DNA of 64,000 nucleotides from Nematostella vectensis (taxonomy: Eukaryota > Cnidaria > Anthozoa > Actiniaria > Edwardsiidae): contig NC_064047.1 in the NCBI RefSeq assembly GCF_932526225.1, positions 11,397,501 through 11,461,500 of the forward strand. The letters run 5' to 3'. The number at the start of each line of letters is the position of its first letter. The stretch's first letter is position 1. Of this stretch, positions 23,552 to 36,239 are shown in pieces. The notes under the pieces are model-generated. The model worked only from the letters and a program-made list of their open reading frames with translations, was not told where the DNA came from and did not search any database. The position numbers were made by a program, and so were the translations under genes.

Positions 23552-23690
23552 TCTGATCTGAAAAGAAAAAACGGTTACATCATAATCATGTCATTAAATT
23601 ACACCTCTGTGTATATTTTCAATATATTTCCTTCACTTTTCTGCAAGAGAAACCATTGTGTCCCTCCCCACTTAACCAGCAAATAGCAGT

Positions 23691-23958
23691 CAGGGGCGGG
23701 TCCAGGATTTCTAAATAGGGGGGTGGATAATGGCCGGATAGATGGCTTGTATCTGATCCAGTGGTTCTTGATAGGTTACATAGATCTGACAATACTTCCA
23801 ACTGAATTGAATTTGTCGCGTCAGCAAAGTCAAGCAGGCGATGGCACATGGACAGTACCTTCTCCGTAGTTTCTCAAACAAAGCGATTTTTATTATTATT
23901 TTTTGCTCAGAAAGGGGGTGGATATCCACCCAATTCACCCCCCTTGTATCCGCCCCTG
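23691..23958. mobile_element. Short TIR element with 5-bp target duplication
   Basis: Ends CAGGGGCGGGTCCAG and GTATCCGCCCCTG are imperfect inverted repeats, and GCAGT flanks both sides. No coding capacity. The terminal motif resembles common hAT-type MITEs, but those leave 8-bp duplications, so the superfamily stays open. Confidence 0.75.
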
Positions 23959-24149
23959 GCAGTCGTTATATATATATTTTTTCCAAAATATTTATGACTG
24001 CACGTCCCCTCCCCAACTAATCAGATTGCCTGTTATGGTTATCAGACTTTCAATTTAATAATTTCTTTTGTTTAATAAAATAATGCTACAAGCATTTTGT
24101 CTCTTTTCTTTTATAAAACAAATAGAGAACCATGGCACAAAGGGTTACC

Positions 24150-24370
24150 AAGGTAGTAGTCTCATTTTTGGGGGGAGGGGGCAAAATTTGGGGGGGTGGG
24201 AGGGACAGGTAGAGGCTTTCAGGGGGAGGGGTGGGTGGTTGTTTCATGGGGAGGGGTAGGTGGTGGTTTCAAATTCTTAAGCGTTATTTATAAAAATGCA
24301 TATGGGATTTTAAACTGTTCAACAAATTTATTGTCGGTCGTATACATACAACTTTAAACCCGTTGGTTCA
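24150..24370 (+). repeat. Interspersed G-rich repeat, family C
   Basis: Matches 48475-48665 in the opposite orientation: CAGGGGGAGGGGTGGGT, a GGTTTCAAAT-like block, ATTTATAA, TTTAAACTGTTCAA and TTGTCGG occur in the same order. Non-coding. Confidence 0.6.
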
Positions 24371-24744
24371 TATCGAAACATCCGCTCAGAAAAGTGTCCC
24401 ACCCCCTGCCCCTCCCCTTCCGCCGTCCCCCTGGTTACTAGTAGGACGGCGACGGCAGAGGGAACGTTAACACCCAAAAAAGCTTTCATGCTTTGCGCAC
24501 AATTCAAAACTAGTTTGGATAAATCTCACTCGTTTTTGTTGTACCCCAAAATTATAGACAAATCTAGAACCTCATTTCTACAATAGCAAACACGGATGGT
24601 ATAGTTTTCAGCGCAGACGTTCCCGTCCTCGCTAGACCGTGAAACTTGGAGTTTTCACGTTGTTGTTTAAAGAAAAACGGCTGAATTTGAATTGTTTTTT
24701 GCGGTCGCCGTTCGCATTGCCGTCGTTGTTCCTTAATCATCCAA

Positions 24745-25606
24745 GACCTGGAGGGTACAAAATGCAGGTTGTAGGTCAGATGCAGGTTGAGTACAAAATG
24801 CAGGTCGGTTGCAGGTCGGGTGCAGGTAGGTTGCAGGTCGGGTGCAGGTTGAGTACAAAATGCAGGTCGGGTGATTTTACGGGTTTTTTTGCTTTCTCTA
24901 TTTCATTCAATTTCTACGGCACGTGACGCGTTAAAATATTGAATACTTAGATTCTCGTTTATTACTAAGCAATTACGTGACCTTGGGAATAATACGAATA
25001 TCTTGCCAGCGATTTGCTGCACATCAAGCAAACTTGGGTCAAGTAATGTATAACAGTATAAATATCTCAGTAAAAATTGTATAAGAACGTAAACCTACGA
25101 ATTTTCCTCCGCTATATGTTTAACATACTGGTGCAACCCCCTTCCTCCCCTTCGAAAATGTCTAGATCCACCCCTGTTGTCCATTGGATTCAAAAAAGCT
25201 ATATACTTGAAAGTGAATCATTTATCTAACAGATATAGTCACCACATTTTGGAGTTTGTTCAATTTATTTTTGGTTGATGAGCAGCAAATCACTGGCAAG
25301 ATATTTGTAGTTTTCCCACGGTCACGTGATCTGTGACGTTACCACCTATACGTATTTTTTTCACTTGTCCATCTGACATTATACATTAATTGACCCAAGT
25401 TTGGTAGATGTGCAGCAAAGTCACGGGATTGCTTATGCTTAGTTATAAAAGAGAATCTGAGCGTCACGTGTGCCATAGAAATTGAATGAAATAGAGGAAA
25501 CAAAAAAAAAAAAACAGTAAAATCACCCGACCTGCATCCGACCTACAACCTGCATCTCACCTGCAAACTGCAAACTGCATTTTGTACCCTCCTGCCAAGG
25601 CAGTGG
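24745..25606. mobile_element. Foldback element 3 with tandem TGCAGGTCGG motifs
   Basis: A long imperfect inverted repeat. The left arm begins GGAGGGTACAAAATGCAGGT and carries short TGCAGGTCGG-type tandem units (24758-24870), an AATTGAATGAAATAG-type block, an ACGTGAC block and a GCACATC...AACTTGGGTCAA block. The right arm repeats these reversed, ending CATTTTGTACCCTCC. Arms are about 320-350 bases with a core of roughly 190. No coding capacity. Confidence 0.75.
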
Positions 25607-27890
25607 CTGCAAAGAAAAGGGGGCCTTTAATAAATGGATGGAAAATGTGCCAACTGCCCCAGGCAAATCAATAAAAATATAGATTTAATTCTTGCAATTC
25701 AATGACCAGCTAATCTGAGCTCGAGCACTTCATTCTGTGTGAGAACTTCTAGTTCTATAGTTTGATATAATATTTAAGTATTTAATCGGTATTATTGTGG
25801 CAGTTTTATAAACTCTTTGAAATGATTGTCAAAAAGTCTTCAAAAAGTGGTATCCTGACAACATTGTGCTTTATCATTTTCTTTCGCCTGAACCTTATCT
25901 GTGATTTGTTTTAAAAAAACACGAATTTCTGGATGTCAATGGTGCTTGAGGCTGTGAGTTAGAAATACTTTTTGGGTCTCTGTGGAGAGCTCCAAAATGG
26001 CGCGTTTGTCGTTGTTGCTATATGGATAAATTCATTCATTCATTTCCGTACCTTAGCACCCCCAGTTTGATGATTTTATTACATGATTAAACGGAACGAT
26101 TTAAGGTGACTGCAATGCAGGTTATAGATAATAAGGATTCGTGTAAAAAGGTACAGATTTTACATTGTTTGTACTTACTGCTAGTGACAACGACCGTCCA
26201 GATCATCTGAAGAGAAAAAAAAAATTGTTACAAAGAATGATGTTCAGGGGCGGATCCATGAGTTCCAAAAAGGTGGGGCCGAAGAAAGGGCTTCATGAAA
26301 GGTGGTGCCGAATTCATTGTTCTTCCTTGGATTTCCTTATATTTCTTGTTATTTTTAAGCCAAATACCTGAAACGATAGCTAGACTTAAATGGCACTTAA
26401 CAAAAAAAGTGCCTCAAAATTCTAATCCAATTTTGATATTTTGTTTGTGTTTTCTTGCTAATTACTTTCATGAACTCTGTGCCTTAAGTTGAAGTAAACT
26501 TAGCTTATTTGAAACATTATCCGTCAATTCTATATAATTAGATATGTTGAAAGCCGTTTATATGGTAATTGTGTAAAATTTTCGTTATTGCATTGTTAAG
26601 AGAGGAAAGGCAGGTGCATAGAGAAGAATAGTTGGATGAAAAGATTAACTCTCCTTGAAAGATAACGAACTCTATGGTTTGAATTTAGTATGAATAACTT
26701 GTTAAGTAATAGATTTTTTTTGAACTTCGAGCAATGTATGGCCTAAAAACGTGTACCAACATAATGATTTCCATAAACCACTGAGTTAGTTTTGGTAAAT
26801 AGCTCTCGATATGTTCTGAAGTTGAATCGAAATTCTTAGAAATAACTGTTTGAGAAATTATCTTCTAGAGAATCCAAATAACATTTTTATACAATTCCTG
26901 GGTGTTATGTTGTGCCAAACATTTTAGGGATATTTAGAAACAGAATATATAGGAATCTAAAACAAAAACTACAACGTGATTGCTGAACAAACTTCCCACC
27001 TTCTTCCCTCCGACCATACTTAAATATTGACAGAGATTTCCACCTTTTCCTTATTAAAGCTAATACCATTTGTCGAAGCCTGGGCATAAGGTAAGGCATA
27101 CCTACAAGTCGATTTATTCTTGGATATTTTACCTTCAACCAGTTATCCTTAACTCTTCCTCTATGTTCCAATCGACAGAATATTATAGTAAAACTCCAAC
27201 TTCTTGTAAATCTTAAAAATCATTGAGTCAATATTCATGACTCCTTTGTTCCCGAAAACCATGTTTATTAATAACAGCTTAACAAATAGATACTACAATA
27301 TATATCACTTGTAACTATTGTTTAGAAGGAGAGAACTCTGAGTTCAGATAAAAGCTACGTTGCAACCACTTAGCTGTCCGTGTCTTCCCTCCCGCACTGC
27401 ACTTTGGGCTAGTTCGCCCCTGACACCAGTTAAAACAACTTATAGTGGAAGATTACACATGATGTAAGTCTTTTTAAAGACACCGAACCAAAAGCTTTAA
27501 AGTTTTAATCTGTACTGCTACAAGAATTTTTGACCCCCTTAATCGGTAATTTGTATTTCTTTTTAGAAACCCCCTTTTACTAAAAATGTTTATATCCCAC
27601 ACGATAGCAGATGTTTGGGAAAGGAAAAATTGAGAAGATAGGAAAGTTTTTTTTTGTTCGGTATCAACAATTAGGTTGACAAATTTAAAAGAAACCTCAA
27701 GTACGATCTGCAACCAGTCATCAAAAGATCTTTAGAAAACCCCGGACCACAAACATTATAATACATTCTAGACTACCCAAATACGTACCGGTAGGAAAAG
27801 ATAAATTATCCGCGCCAGTCTCATGTCGACTTATAAGAAAGTGAAAATAGTCCGTTTTGCATTTGAAAATATTGATATTGTTAGTAATGA
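25607..27890. other. AT-rich spacer, no gene seen
   Basis: No domain-bearing frame. A MITE-like fragment at about 26247-26370 starts CAGGGGCGGATCCA and shares GGATTTCCTTATATTTCT and following sequence with 52020-52130. Confidence 0.45.
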
Positions 27891-27899
27891 ATAATTCAT

Positions 27900-28135
27900 T
27901 TTTTGTTTTGTATTAGTCTTAGCCAGCCTCCGCATTGGTCTCAACTGTTAATAGCGGAGCTCGCACTAAGCGCCGTGTGAGCGGAGCCGCATGTAGCGCG
28001 GTGAGGCCTGAAAACGAGAGAAGCGGACCGCCATGTTGGATTGGATTGTACTGAGCATGCTGAAACCAAGTAAAGTGTCGTGATTACAATCTGGTGTAAT
28101 CCTTCTCATCCTGTAGTTAGACCCTACACATTGCC
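27900..28135 (+). mobile_element. Candidate 5' LTR end of the plus-strand Gypsy remnant
   Basis: The stretch ends CTACA, then CATTGCCGACGAGG, which resembles the primer-binding junction TTGGCGACGAGG typical of many Ty3/Gypsy elements, and a gag-like frame follows. The left boundary is uncertain, and no matching 3' LTR was found because the element is cut off on the right. Confidence 0.4.
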
Positions 28136-28161
28136 GACGAGGCTAAAAAACAGAATGATGA

Positions 28162-29310
28162 GTGATGAATTTGGATGGTTTCACGCGAGCCCCGCTTTCC
28201 CCGGTGAATTTAGAGGCATCAAATCTCGGCGATGAGTGGACGCATTGGCTTCAGAATTACAGCATCGCTACACAACTGAATAAAGAGGAGGATGTCGTGC
28301 AAAGAGCGACGTTACTACACTTACATACATACATACATAAACTTTATTTAAGTGTCAAGAGTGTTTAGCGGGTGTGGGAGTACAGAGATTGCTTACGGGA
28401 TTACCAGGGGTTAAAACCAAGTGCGAAGTGCTCCAGGACATTAGTTCCCAAGTTCTGGTATCAAGCGAAGACTGATGGAAAGCTAAAACGTTCTAAAGTG
28501 AAGTTCTCGGCATTTGGAGGCGGAGAAATCCGTTGCATTGGGACATTCATAGAAACAATCACCTTGAGGGCAAGGAGATCACAGAAGAGACCTTAGTGGT
28601 GGATTTCAAGGGCCGCCACTGCTCGAAATGATTGCGATAACTCTACTTAATTTGATTAACGTTTACATAGTGACAACCGGAGATAGCTCAAAAGCTGATA
28701 AACTTTTGGACGAATTCAGCGATGTGTTCAGTGAAGAACTGGGAGAATTTAAGGGCTATGAGTATAAAGTGCTGGTGAATGAAGACGTCCCACCAGTGGC
28801 ACAGCGACAAAGAGCAATACCGGCAATGCTGAAAACAAAGATTAAATGGAGCCGATGCTTAAGAACGGTGTGATAGAAGAGGCATCTGGTGCATCTTGGG
28901 CGTCGCCCATACACGCCGTCTACATGGACAATGGCGGACTCAGGGTGTGTTAATTTGTGTGAAGTGAATAAGGCTGTGATCAGGAAAAGATTTCCAATTC
29001 CCCGGATACAGGATTTATTAAGGCAGCTCAATGGGGCTCAAATGTTCACAACATTGGACTTGTGTAAGGCATATTGGCAATTGAAGTTAGCGGAGGAATC
29101 ACGTGATATCACTGGCATTCGGGTTAGCCACAGCGCCTGTGGCGTATCAGAAGATGATGAGCATCATCTGCTGAGGGTTACCAGGTATGCTGGCATATTT
29201 CTATGATGTTGTGATTTACGTGAAGACTGAGGTAGAACACTGGGACAATTTAAGGCGGGTATTGAGTGTCTTTGAGGAGGCTGGTCTCAAACTAAATGCA
29301 TAGAAGTGTA
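28162..29310 (+). pseudogene. Ty3/Gypsy remnant: gag start, protease end and RT start
   Basis: Broken frames in order: a gag-like start (NLGDEWTHWLQNYSIA, near 28222), a protease-flank segment (FSAFGGGEIRCIGTF, about 28506), then reverse transcriptase (DEFSDVFSEELGEF, about 28708; RKRFPIPRIQDLL; FTTLDLCKAYWQLKLAEES near 29045; a degraded KTEVEHWDNLRRVLSVFEEAG at the end). Most of gag and the protease active site are deleted, and there are several frameshifts and a stop near 29300. RNase H and integrase are absent; the sequence then gives way to an opposed element. Non-functional. Confidence 0.8.
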
Positions 29311-29389
29311 TCATTGGAGTATCAAACTTACGTCATGCATGTCGACCTCTTTCTTCTCGTATCTTCTCTTTTTCACTTATCTGGAATAT

Positions 29390-32015
29390 CTAATAGGCTG
29401 GTGTGTCTGAACGTGCATGGTCGAGTGGTAGTGATGCGCGGGTTGGGGTATCACCGAGATACGTCGTGGGCCCAGGCTTGTACTCTACAGCAAGCGATAA
29501 TTTCTGTAGATACATTCGCATTCGCTGCAGAATCTTGGGGCAGGTAATGACAGGCTTCTTGAAGATCGTAACAAGGGGCTTGTGACCTGTAAGGACTCTA
29601 TGATTTTCTTTGCCTAGAATGTAGTGTTCAAAACGTTCAGTTGCATACACAATGCTAAGCGCTCTTTCTCTATTTAAGCATAATTGCGCTCAGTCTGCGT
29701 GAGCGCCCTAGAGGCATAGGCAATAGGGTGTCCCACTTGTGTAAAGACTGCCCCCAAGCCTACGTTGGATCTGTCGCTTTCAATGGTTACCTCTTTGTTG
29801 ACATCATAATAGTGTAATACCGGTGCTTTGGTGATCATCATCTTCATCATCATCTCAAAGGCTTCCTTGTGCTGTGGCAGCCAGTCAAACACTGCGTCCT
29901 TGTCAGTTAGACGTCAGAGAGGTTCTGTAACCGTGCTTAGCTGCGGAAGGAATTTAGACAAGTAAGTGACAACACTAATAAGGCGCTGGATGCCAAAAAT
30001 ATCAACAGGTTGCGGCATCTTACAGATGGCTTTCACTTTTTCTGGATCAACAGAGATTCCGTCTGCGCTGAGGACATGTCCTAAGTAAGTCACCCTGTCT
30101 AACTTGAGTTTGAGCTTCTTTTGGTTGAGCTTCAGGTTGTGTTCTCTGCATCTATCCAGTAGGTCTTTGAGAGCTGCATCATGACATGCCATTGCTTCTT
30201 CTTCTGTTTTACCCGTTCCATAGATGATGATGGCATCATGAACTACTGCGATGTTTGGAAGGCCTTTAATGCATTCATTGATTTTGTGTTGAGACTCTTC
30301 TAGGGCGGACTTGATCCTGAATGGCATTCGCAACAACCTGTAATGGCCATAAGGTGTCCAGAATCTTGTGAGGTAGCTTGATGGCTCGTCCAAGACAACT
30401 TGCAGGGATCCATGTTTTGCATCGACTATTGAGAATACCTTGGTATTGGTCAGTTTGGGTGACACTTCGTCAATATTTGGAGTTGGATAACGGTTTCTAT
30501 TTATAGCCTTGTTCAACTCAGATGGGTCTAGGCATATTCGTAGCTTGTTTGGTTGTCGGACTACTACCATACTGCTTATCCATGGCGTTGGAGTAGTTAC
30601 TTTATTTTCTCAAGATCCTTAATTTTTCTTCTTCAACTCATCCTTTACGGGAAAGGGACACGCCTAGGATTGTCCTGCTTGGGTTTCACAGTTGGATCTG
30701 TTCCTATGTAGTATGTACCCGGAAGCATTTCAAGTCCACTTAAGACATCCTTGTAGTCATTTAAGACATGCTGTATTGTCAGGGGGTTCTTTGGACCTGG
30801 CTCGATTGGTGCACAAATTCTTCCTTAAATTCATAAAGCTTAAGGGCTTCGCAGACTCTGCCTGAGAGTAATGACGTTGGTGCTTCTTTGATTACCTGGA
30901 AGTGAACCTTACTTGTGATACCATTTGCTGTGCATTGAAGGTTGAATTGCCCCATGGGTGTGATGGTTGACTGATTGTAGGCTCGCAGCACAGTTTGGGA
31001 CCGTTTGGGTTGCTTCTTGGTCAGCTTATTGTGTGTTCAGCATATTGCTCCGGTATCAAGCTGAAATTTGATTGACTGCCTGGCCGTCTCATCTTCTGTC
31101 ACAGCTAACACTTGTGCAAAATACTGCCTTTTCTTCTGGTTTGACTGAATAGAGCACTCTTCTAGTTAGTGTACGTCTTGTTTACCTCTTCTAGTCTGCT
31201 TGTCTGGCTAATGTTGAGACTGGTTAGTCTTATGATCTTTACGAGTGGACATGCAAACTCTAGCGAAGTGATTCTTCTTGCTGCATTTACTGCAGACCTG
31301 CCCAAATGCTTTGCATTTTCCAGCGGCATGGCTGTCACCACAGTACTTGCATTCTGTGATCTGCCTCGGCTTTGATTTGGACTTGTTTTGCTTCGTATAG
31401 TGGACGGTCTCAGTTGGCTCCATTTTGTGAAGCTGTCTTACTGCCATTTCACTTGTGTGACAAATGTTTATTGCTTTGTCCAAGTCTAGTTCTTTTTCTC
31501 TTAGAAGGCGTTCTCGGGTGTCACTTTTGTTAACCCCAGAAACAATCCGTTCCCTTAACATTTCATTCTCAAGAGTAGTGTACTTGCATGTTGGCAATGC
31601 GATCTCTGAGTCTGTTCAAGAAATGGTCAAAGCTTTCACTGGGCTCTTGGACGGTGGAAAATGACAAGTACCTCTCATATATACCGTTTATCTTGGACTG
31701 GAATTTCTCACCTCATTTCTCCAGAATAGATGTGGGGGAATTTCGTTCATTATCGGTGAGGGGCAAATTCTTGTGAATTCTGTAGCAATCTTTGCCCAGT
31801 ACTGTCAAGAGGGTCGCAGCACGATTGCATCCGATTTCGTGATTAATTCCGTCTCGATAATATAGTTTTCCCAGCTGTCTTTGAATATTCCCAGTTGGTG
31901 GCCATATCTCCCTGCATTTCAAGGGGTTGGGGCGTTGGAAGCGACGACTTTGCCATGTTGTGAAGATCCAATGCGGTCTGTAAAATCCAAGATGGCGGCT
32001 ATATGTGGTCTGCAA
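29390..32015 (-). pseudogene. Ty3/Gypsy remnant: gag, protease, RT and RNase H
   Basis: Read from 32015 downward. A gag core comes first (AATLLTVLGKDCYRIHKNLP), then a CCHC zinc-knuckle region (CKYCGDSHAAGKCKAF and CSKCSKKNHFARVC, 31208-31597). Protease-adjacent sequence follows (30779-30991), then a 218-residue reverse transcriptase segment (29914-30570) with LRICLDPSELNKAI and YLGHVLSADGI. RNase H (APVLHYYDVNKEVTIESD; YASRALTQTERNYA) and connection sequence end it. The catalytic YxDD box has become VHDA, and several frameshifts separate the segments, so it is dead. No integrase was found. It is tail-to-tail with the plus-strand Gypsy remnant. Confidence 0.85.
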
Positions 32016-33440
32016 ATGCCGAAATGATCGCCAAAATCACTATTCACGCTGAATACATTAGAGAAGACTAATAAAATCAGTGATTATGAATATACTAGTG
32101 GGTACCCGTGAAAGATTCTCGTTTATAATTCATAAAAAACATTAGAGCCACTATCTTAACACATTGACCCCTCAACCGGCCTGTACCGGCTTTGGCAAGT
32201 ACCCACAACCCAAAAAATTCATAAATGCAAACTAAACACAACAATATGAAGATACTCAGGCATCAGTCTAAGGGATAAATGGTCTTGAAGATGTTATGAT
32301 CGGACTACAGGGTTCAACAAGCAACAACTTTTTGATAACGCACATGGCAAGCTTACATAACAGTAGTGAGTCACGTGGTGGCGTGACTCCATATATGGAA
32401 CTACTCACAACAGAAGATATGCATCCAACCAAGGTGATAGCAACTACTCTTTAGCCAAATAATAGCTCGGGTTCTTTGACAAATTTCAAACAAGGAACAA
32501 AAAGCAGAATCACCCCTCTCAACAAAAAAACTCAAAATATCACACAAGGGAGAGAGATCAGCAAACACAGCCCAAGACACAAATAGATACCTTTATTGTG
32601 ATCTTGCAGGTCCATTTCCATGGCCTTAAAACACAATGTCCACTCCTTGAAGGCTTGTGAAACCACTTGGATGCCATTACGGATTGCAAAGCATTCTGTG
32701 AGATTCAGGGAAAAATTCACGAGGGGAGGGCCAGTCAAAACGCCTCTCCAAAAAGTCAGATGTTTTTTTTAACCTCGAAGCCAAACAAATCAAATCTGGA
32801 ATTAAGGAGAGCTGTGTCGATTCATTTATTTTCTCATCAAGGCAAAGCCAAACAAGAAAAATTCACCATGAATCCACCTTTGCTTGCAAATATCAATAAG
32901 CACAGCACTTAATTTTGCCCCAATAGACTTCAGGGACAAGGGATTAGAGATGGGACCGCAAAGCACTGCTGGAAAGCTAGGATAGCGCTGACTAGGTGCA
33001 AGGTATTGACTTTGACGGGCTGTATAAAATTCAAAATAAGGTGGGAGGTATCTGTTTTCAGTCTGGTTTTTTTGTAAATTCATTTAAAAAATAGCCAGGA
33101 GTCAATGGGTTAATCAACCACCCATAGATGTTAATCAAAATAACTAGGCCTATTTAGACATGTGCTGTGAGATACACCAGTGGACTGGATCACATATATG
33201 CCATTTCTAGCAAGTGAATATCTCAGGTGAATAGCCTTTTTATAAAAACAAATGCCCTAAAAACCATCAAATTCAGGCAAGGTTTTGTAAAAAGATTTCT
33301 TTGACTGTGAATATACAGGAAAGTATCAAAAGTGGGTTGACACTGCTGCTTTGAATTTATAATGGTAATTTTTGTATGGAATTTGGGCTCCCTGTGGTTT
33401 CCCCAATGGTTTTAACATAAAAAATATATCTGTTAGAATA
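32016..33440. other. Spacer between retroelement remnants
   Basis: No supported gene. Contains the repeat at 32098-32153 shared with 23478-23551. The ends of the adjacent elements may extend into it. Confidence 0.4.
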
Positions 33441-34990
33441 TCAGCCATAACTTAACGAGGCTTGTTTTTCTATCATAAGCAGAATTTGCTTACACTGTTG
33501 TATGCACCTAAGTCGAAAGTCAAGTAGATGCTCCATAACATAATCCCCAACAACCTTAGAGAGAACAAGCGTTAAGGATATCGGACGAAGATGTTTATAT
33601 ACGTCATTTATGGGCTTCTGTTTTGGTACCGGGGCGATATCAGCATCTTTCCAATACTGCGGGAGTCGAGCCTCCCGAAAGGAGCTTTTAAGAATATCAG
33701 TCACCGACGTGGCCAGTAAGTCCGCACTCTCATTCAGAACCCAACCAGGGATGCCATCTGGGCCAGATGCTTTGCGTGGATTTAAAGCAGAGAGCTTCTG
33801 AAGTACTGACAGTTCTGATACCTGGAGTGCGTCGTCCGGAGAGATATGTGCGTGTGCGGAGGGGTGGGAAGGGATGAAATTACTCCCATTGGTTCAAGGA
33901 ATGCCTCGTGTTCGCGATTTTTCGACAATGTCATCAGCGATATGATGAAGCAAGTTTGTAATACCACCGACAGGCGCAGAAATACCACCAAGCTTCTTAA
34001 TCTCCCGCCACCAAGTAGCAGGTTTCAGGGGCGTAGCCAGGGGGGTGGCCTAGGGGGCCCGGGCCCCCCCTTTAAACAGCCAAAAATACAGTGAATGTAT
34101 GAGACATTATCTAAAATACAGGAAAAAATGCCTTAAAAGTACCTTTTGGAACCCCTCCTGTTAAAAATCCTGGCTACGCCGCTGGGTTTACAGCCCTTGA
34201 GGCATTCAACTTAAGAGTTGTAGAATTTGGCGCGACAGACCTTCCGCTCCCTGTTAACACGATTTCTAAGCAATCGATAACGGTCTTGGTCTCCTTGAGC
34301 TAACGCTTTCTGGCGATTGTGAATAAGGCGTTTTAGCTTTTCATTAAACCAAGGAGGGTTGAATGGAAAGAGGAGGTTCAAAACCGGATCCAGGCTCGTC
34401 AAAACCAGGATGTTATTACCGCGCGTTGAAAAAGTCAATATTTGTTTGAGTTTAAAACTATTGCAAAGGCGCGTTTTTTTTTGCATTAGGGTTTTGTTAA
34501 AAACGCCCAACAAAATCAACCCGCAGCCAGTAAAACAAGCCTCGATGGTGGTAAGACATTCCAACAAATAGTTCAACGTGGGCAAATCAGGGTCGTTTGG
34601 GGAATGGTAAACAGCACCAATAACTATACTAGAGATGCCTCTTGTGAGCCGGTTTGGCCGAATTTTAACACGTCTAACTTCAAAAGACTCGTCCATAAGA
34701 TCGGATACTCGACTTTTTGGTGTAAAGGCAGACTCCACCATGCTGAGCGGTTGTTCGATCACGGCGGACAACCTTAAAACCAGAAATGGCGATAACATTG
34801 TCGTCAATATGCCCTTTTAACCACGTCTCAGTAATGCAAAAAAAAGGCCGAGTTTGCATAATTAATCGCTCGTCGAACTTTGTCGATCTTGGGAGCTAAA
34901 GACATGACGTTTGACATGTAGGAAGCTGGGACGAATTCTGTCGATGGGACTTCAGATGACGGCTTTGTTTGAACAGGAACAATGCAGTTT
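33441..34990 (-). pseudogene. Non-LTR retrotransposon (LINE) remnant: endonuclease and RT start
   Basis: Read from about 34990 downward: endonuclease sequence with frameshifts (FFCITETWLKGHIDD; ISGFKVVRRDRTTAQHGG; GAVYHSPNDPDLPTLNYLLE), a linker (RLIHNRQKALAQGD; ATWWREIKKLGG), then the start of reverse transcriptase (RKASGPDGIPGWVLNES; LPQYWKDADIAPVPK; LRPISLTLVLSKVVGDYVME). The YADD region is absent. It resembles CR1/L2-type elements, but the clade is a guess. A 159-bp MITE interrupts it at 34026-34184. Confidence 0.8.
34026..34184. mobile_element. MITE family B inserted in the LINE remnant
   Basis: Ends CAGGGGCGTAGCCAGG and CCTGGCTACGCCGCTG; flanks GGTTT on both sides give a 5-bp target duplication. 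The core includes TCTAAAATACAGGAAAAAATG and CCTTAAAAGTACCTTTTGGA-type sequence, found again inverted at 59191-59332. No coding capacity. Confidence 0.88.
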
Positions 34991-36239
34991 GCTGGATTAC
35001 GATATTAAGCAGACGATTTTGCACATTTCGTTTCACGGGTCGCTGATCCTGGTGAAATGACTTGAATGAAATGCCGGCGATAGCTCTCCCGATCTTTCAA
35101 TTGACGGCCAGCCCGTTTTCCGCGATAACTCGGCCATTTTTCCGCATAGTGCCGTTCGTGAGTTGTTAACTGAACCATACTCAATGATAGTGAATGTAAA
35201 TAGTTATAATATAGTTGAAAAAGGGTTTAAAACTGGGAGCGTTCAAAACCCCTTGCGACCATGAAAGGCGTCCATAAAAGGCTACAGTAAATGTAGACAA
35301 TCTTAAAAGAACTGTTTTTATTAGTCCAATTTTACAAGATATATATATTTTTTCAAAATATTTTTTAAACAAACTCTTTAAATCAAAGCGTTTCCACAGA
35401 GTTTCTTAAAAAGAAATAATGTGAAATGGTCGAAGATTATTAATAATCGTCTAATTTTCTGTTAATCTATACATATTTAATCACGGCAATTTTTAAAATA
35501 GTTTTCTATAAAAATACAAATCTAAATATGCACGAATTGACAACCAACCGAAAAAGTTATGTTGCCCGACAATTGTCAAGTACATAGACAGAATGCAAAC
35601 GTTTCGTATTTTGAATAAAAAATACGTACGAGAAAGCTTTTTTGGAATGTATTTCAAACAATTTTCTAACGGATACTTAGTTGAATGAAAGGGTCGTTAA
35701 ACAAATAAATATATACAATGTTCTAGCTGGTATACAATTCAACAAATAACAAAGAATGAAATAATTCATATAATTTATATGTCGTATTTAAAATTCCACT
35801 TTTGAAATTACTTTTACTTGTAACCCTTTTTCGAGTTCGGAATCATTTTGTAAATTTACGTTTGTTAGCATTTTTCATTACTTTATTTTATTTTTCAATA
35901 ATTAAAAAAAATATTCAAAATTTTAGTTCGCTTATTTGAATTCTAAATGTTACCATGCAGCGAAACATTCTAATCACATAATACTGCAATAATGGTCCTT
36001 TCAATAACACCGAACTACTCTGTTATAATAGGTGATTGGTCCAGAAATATTACCGCTAAATTGAGAAATTTGAATTTTGAAATAAAGATATAAAAACATC
36101 TGCTCGAAGTTGAGAAATATTAGGTCCTTTCCATAAAAATGACGACGAATTTTTAATATTTTCATGTTTGATAGAGATTGTGTCTTTAATAATTGTGGAA
36201 AAATTATAATATTTCTTCGCTTTCATTCCACCAAAAACG
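34991..36239. other. Very AT-rich spacer 3' of the GPR45/63-like gene
   Basis: No coding, RNA-gene or repeat structure seen. It includes the 3' flank of the minus-strand GPCR, with several AATAAA-like motifs (for example reading left from about 36090). Confidence 0.4.

Noticed and set aside
34211-34807. A 198-residue protein as a host gene
   Set aside because: Its content is LINE endonuclease and linker, continuous with reverse transcriptase on both sides of a MITE.
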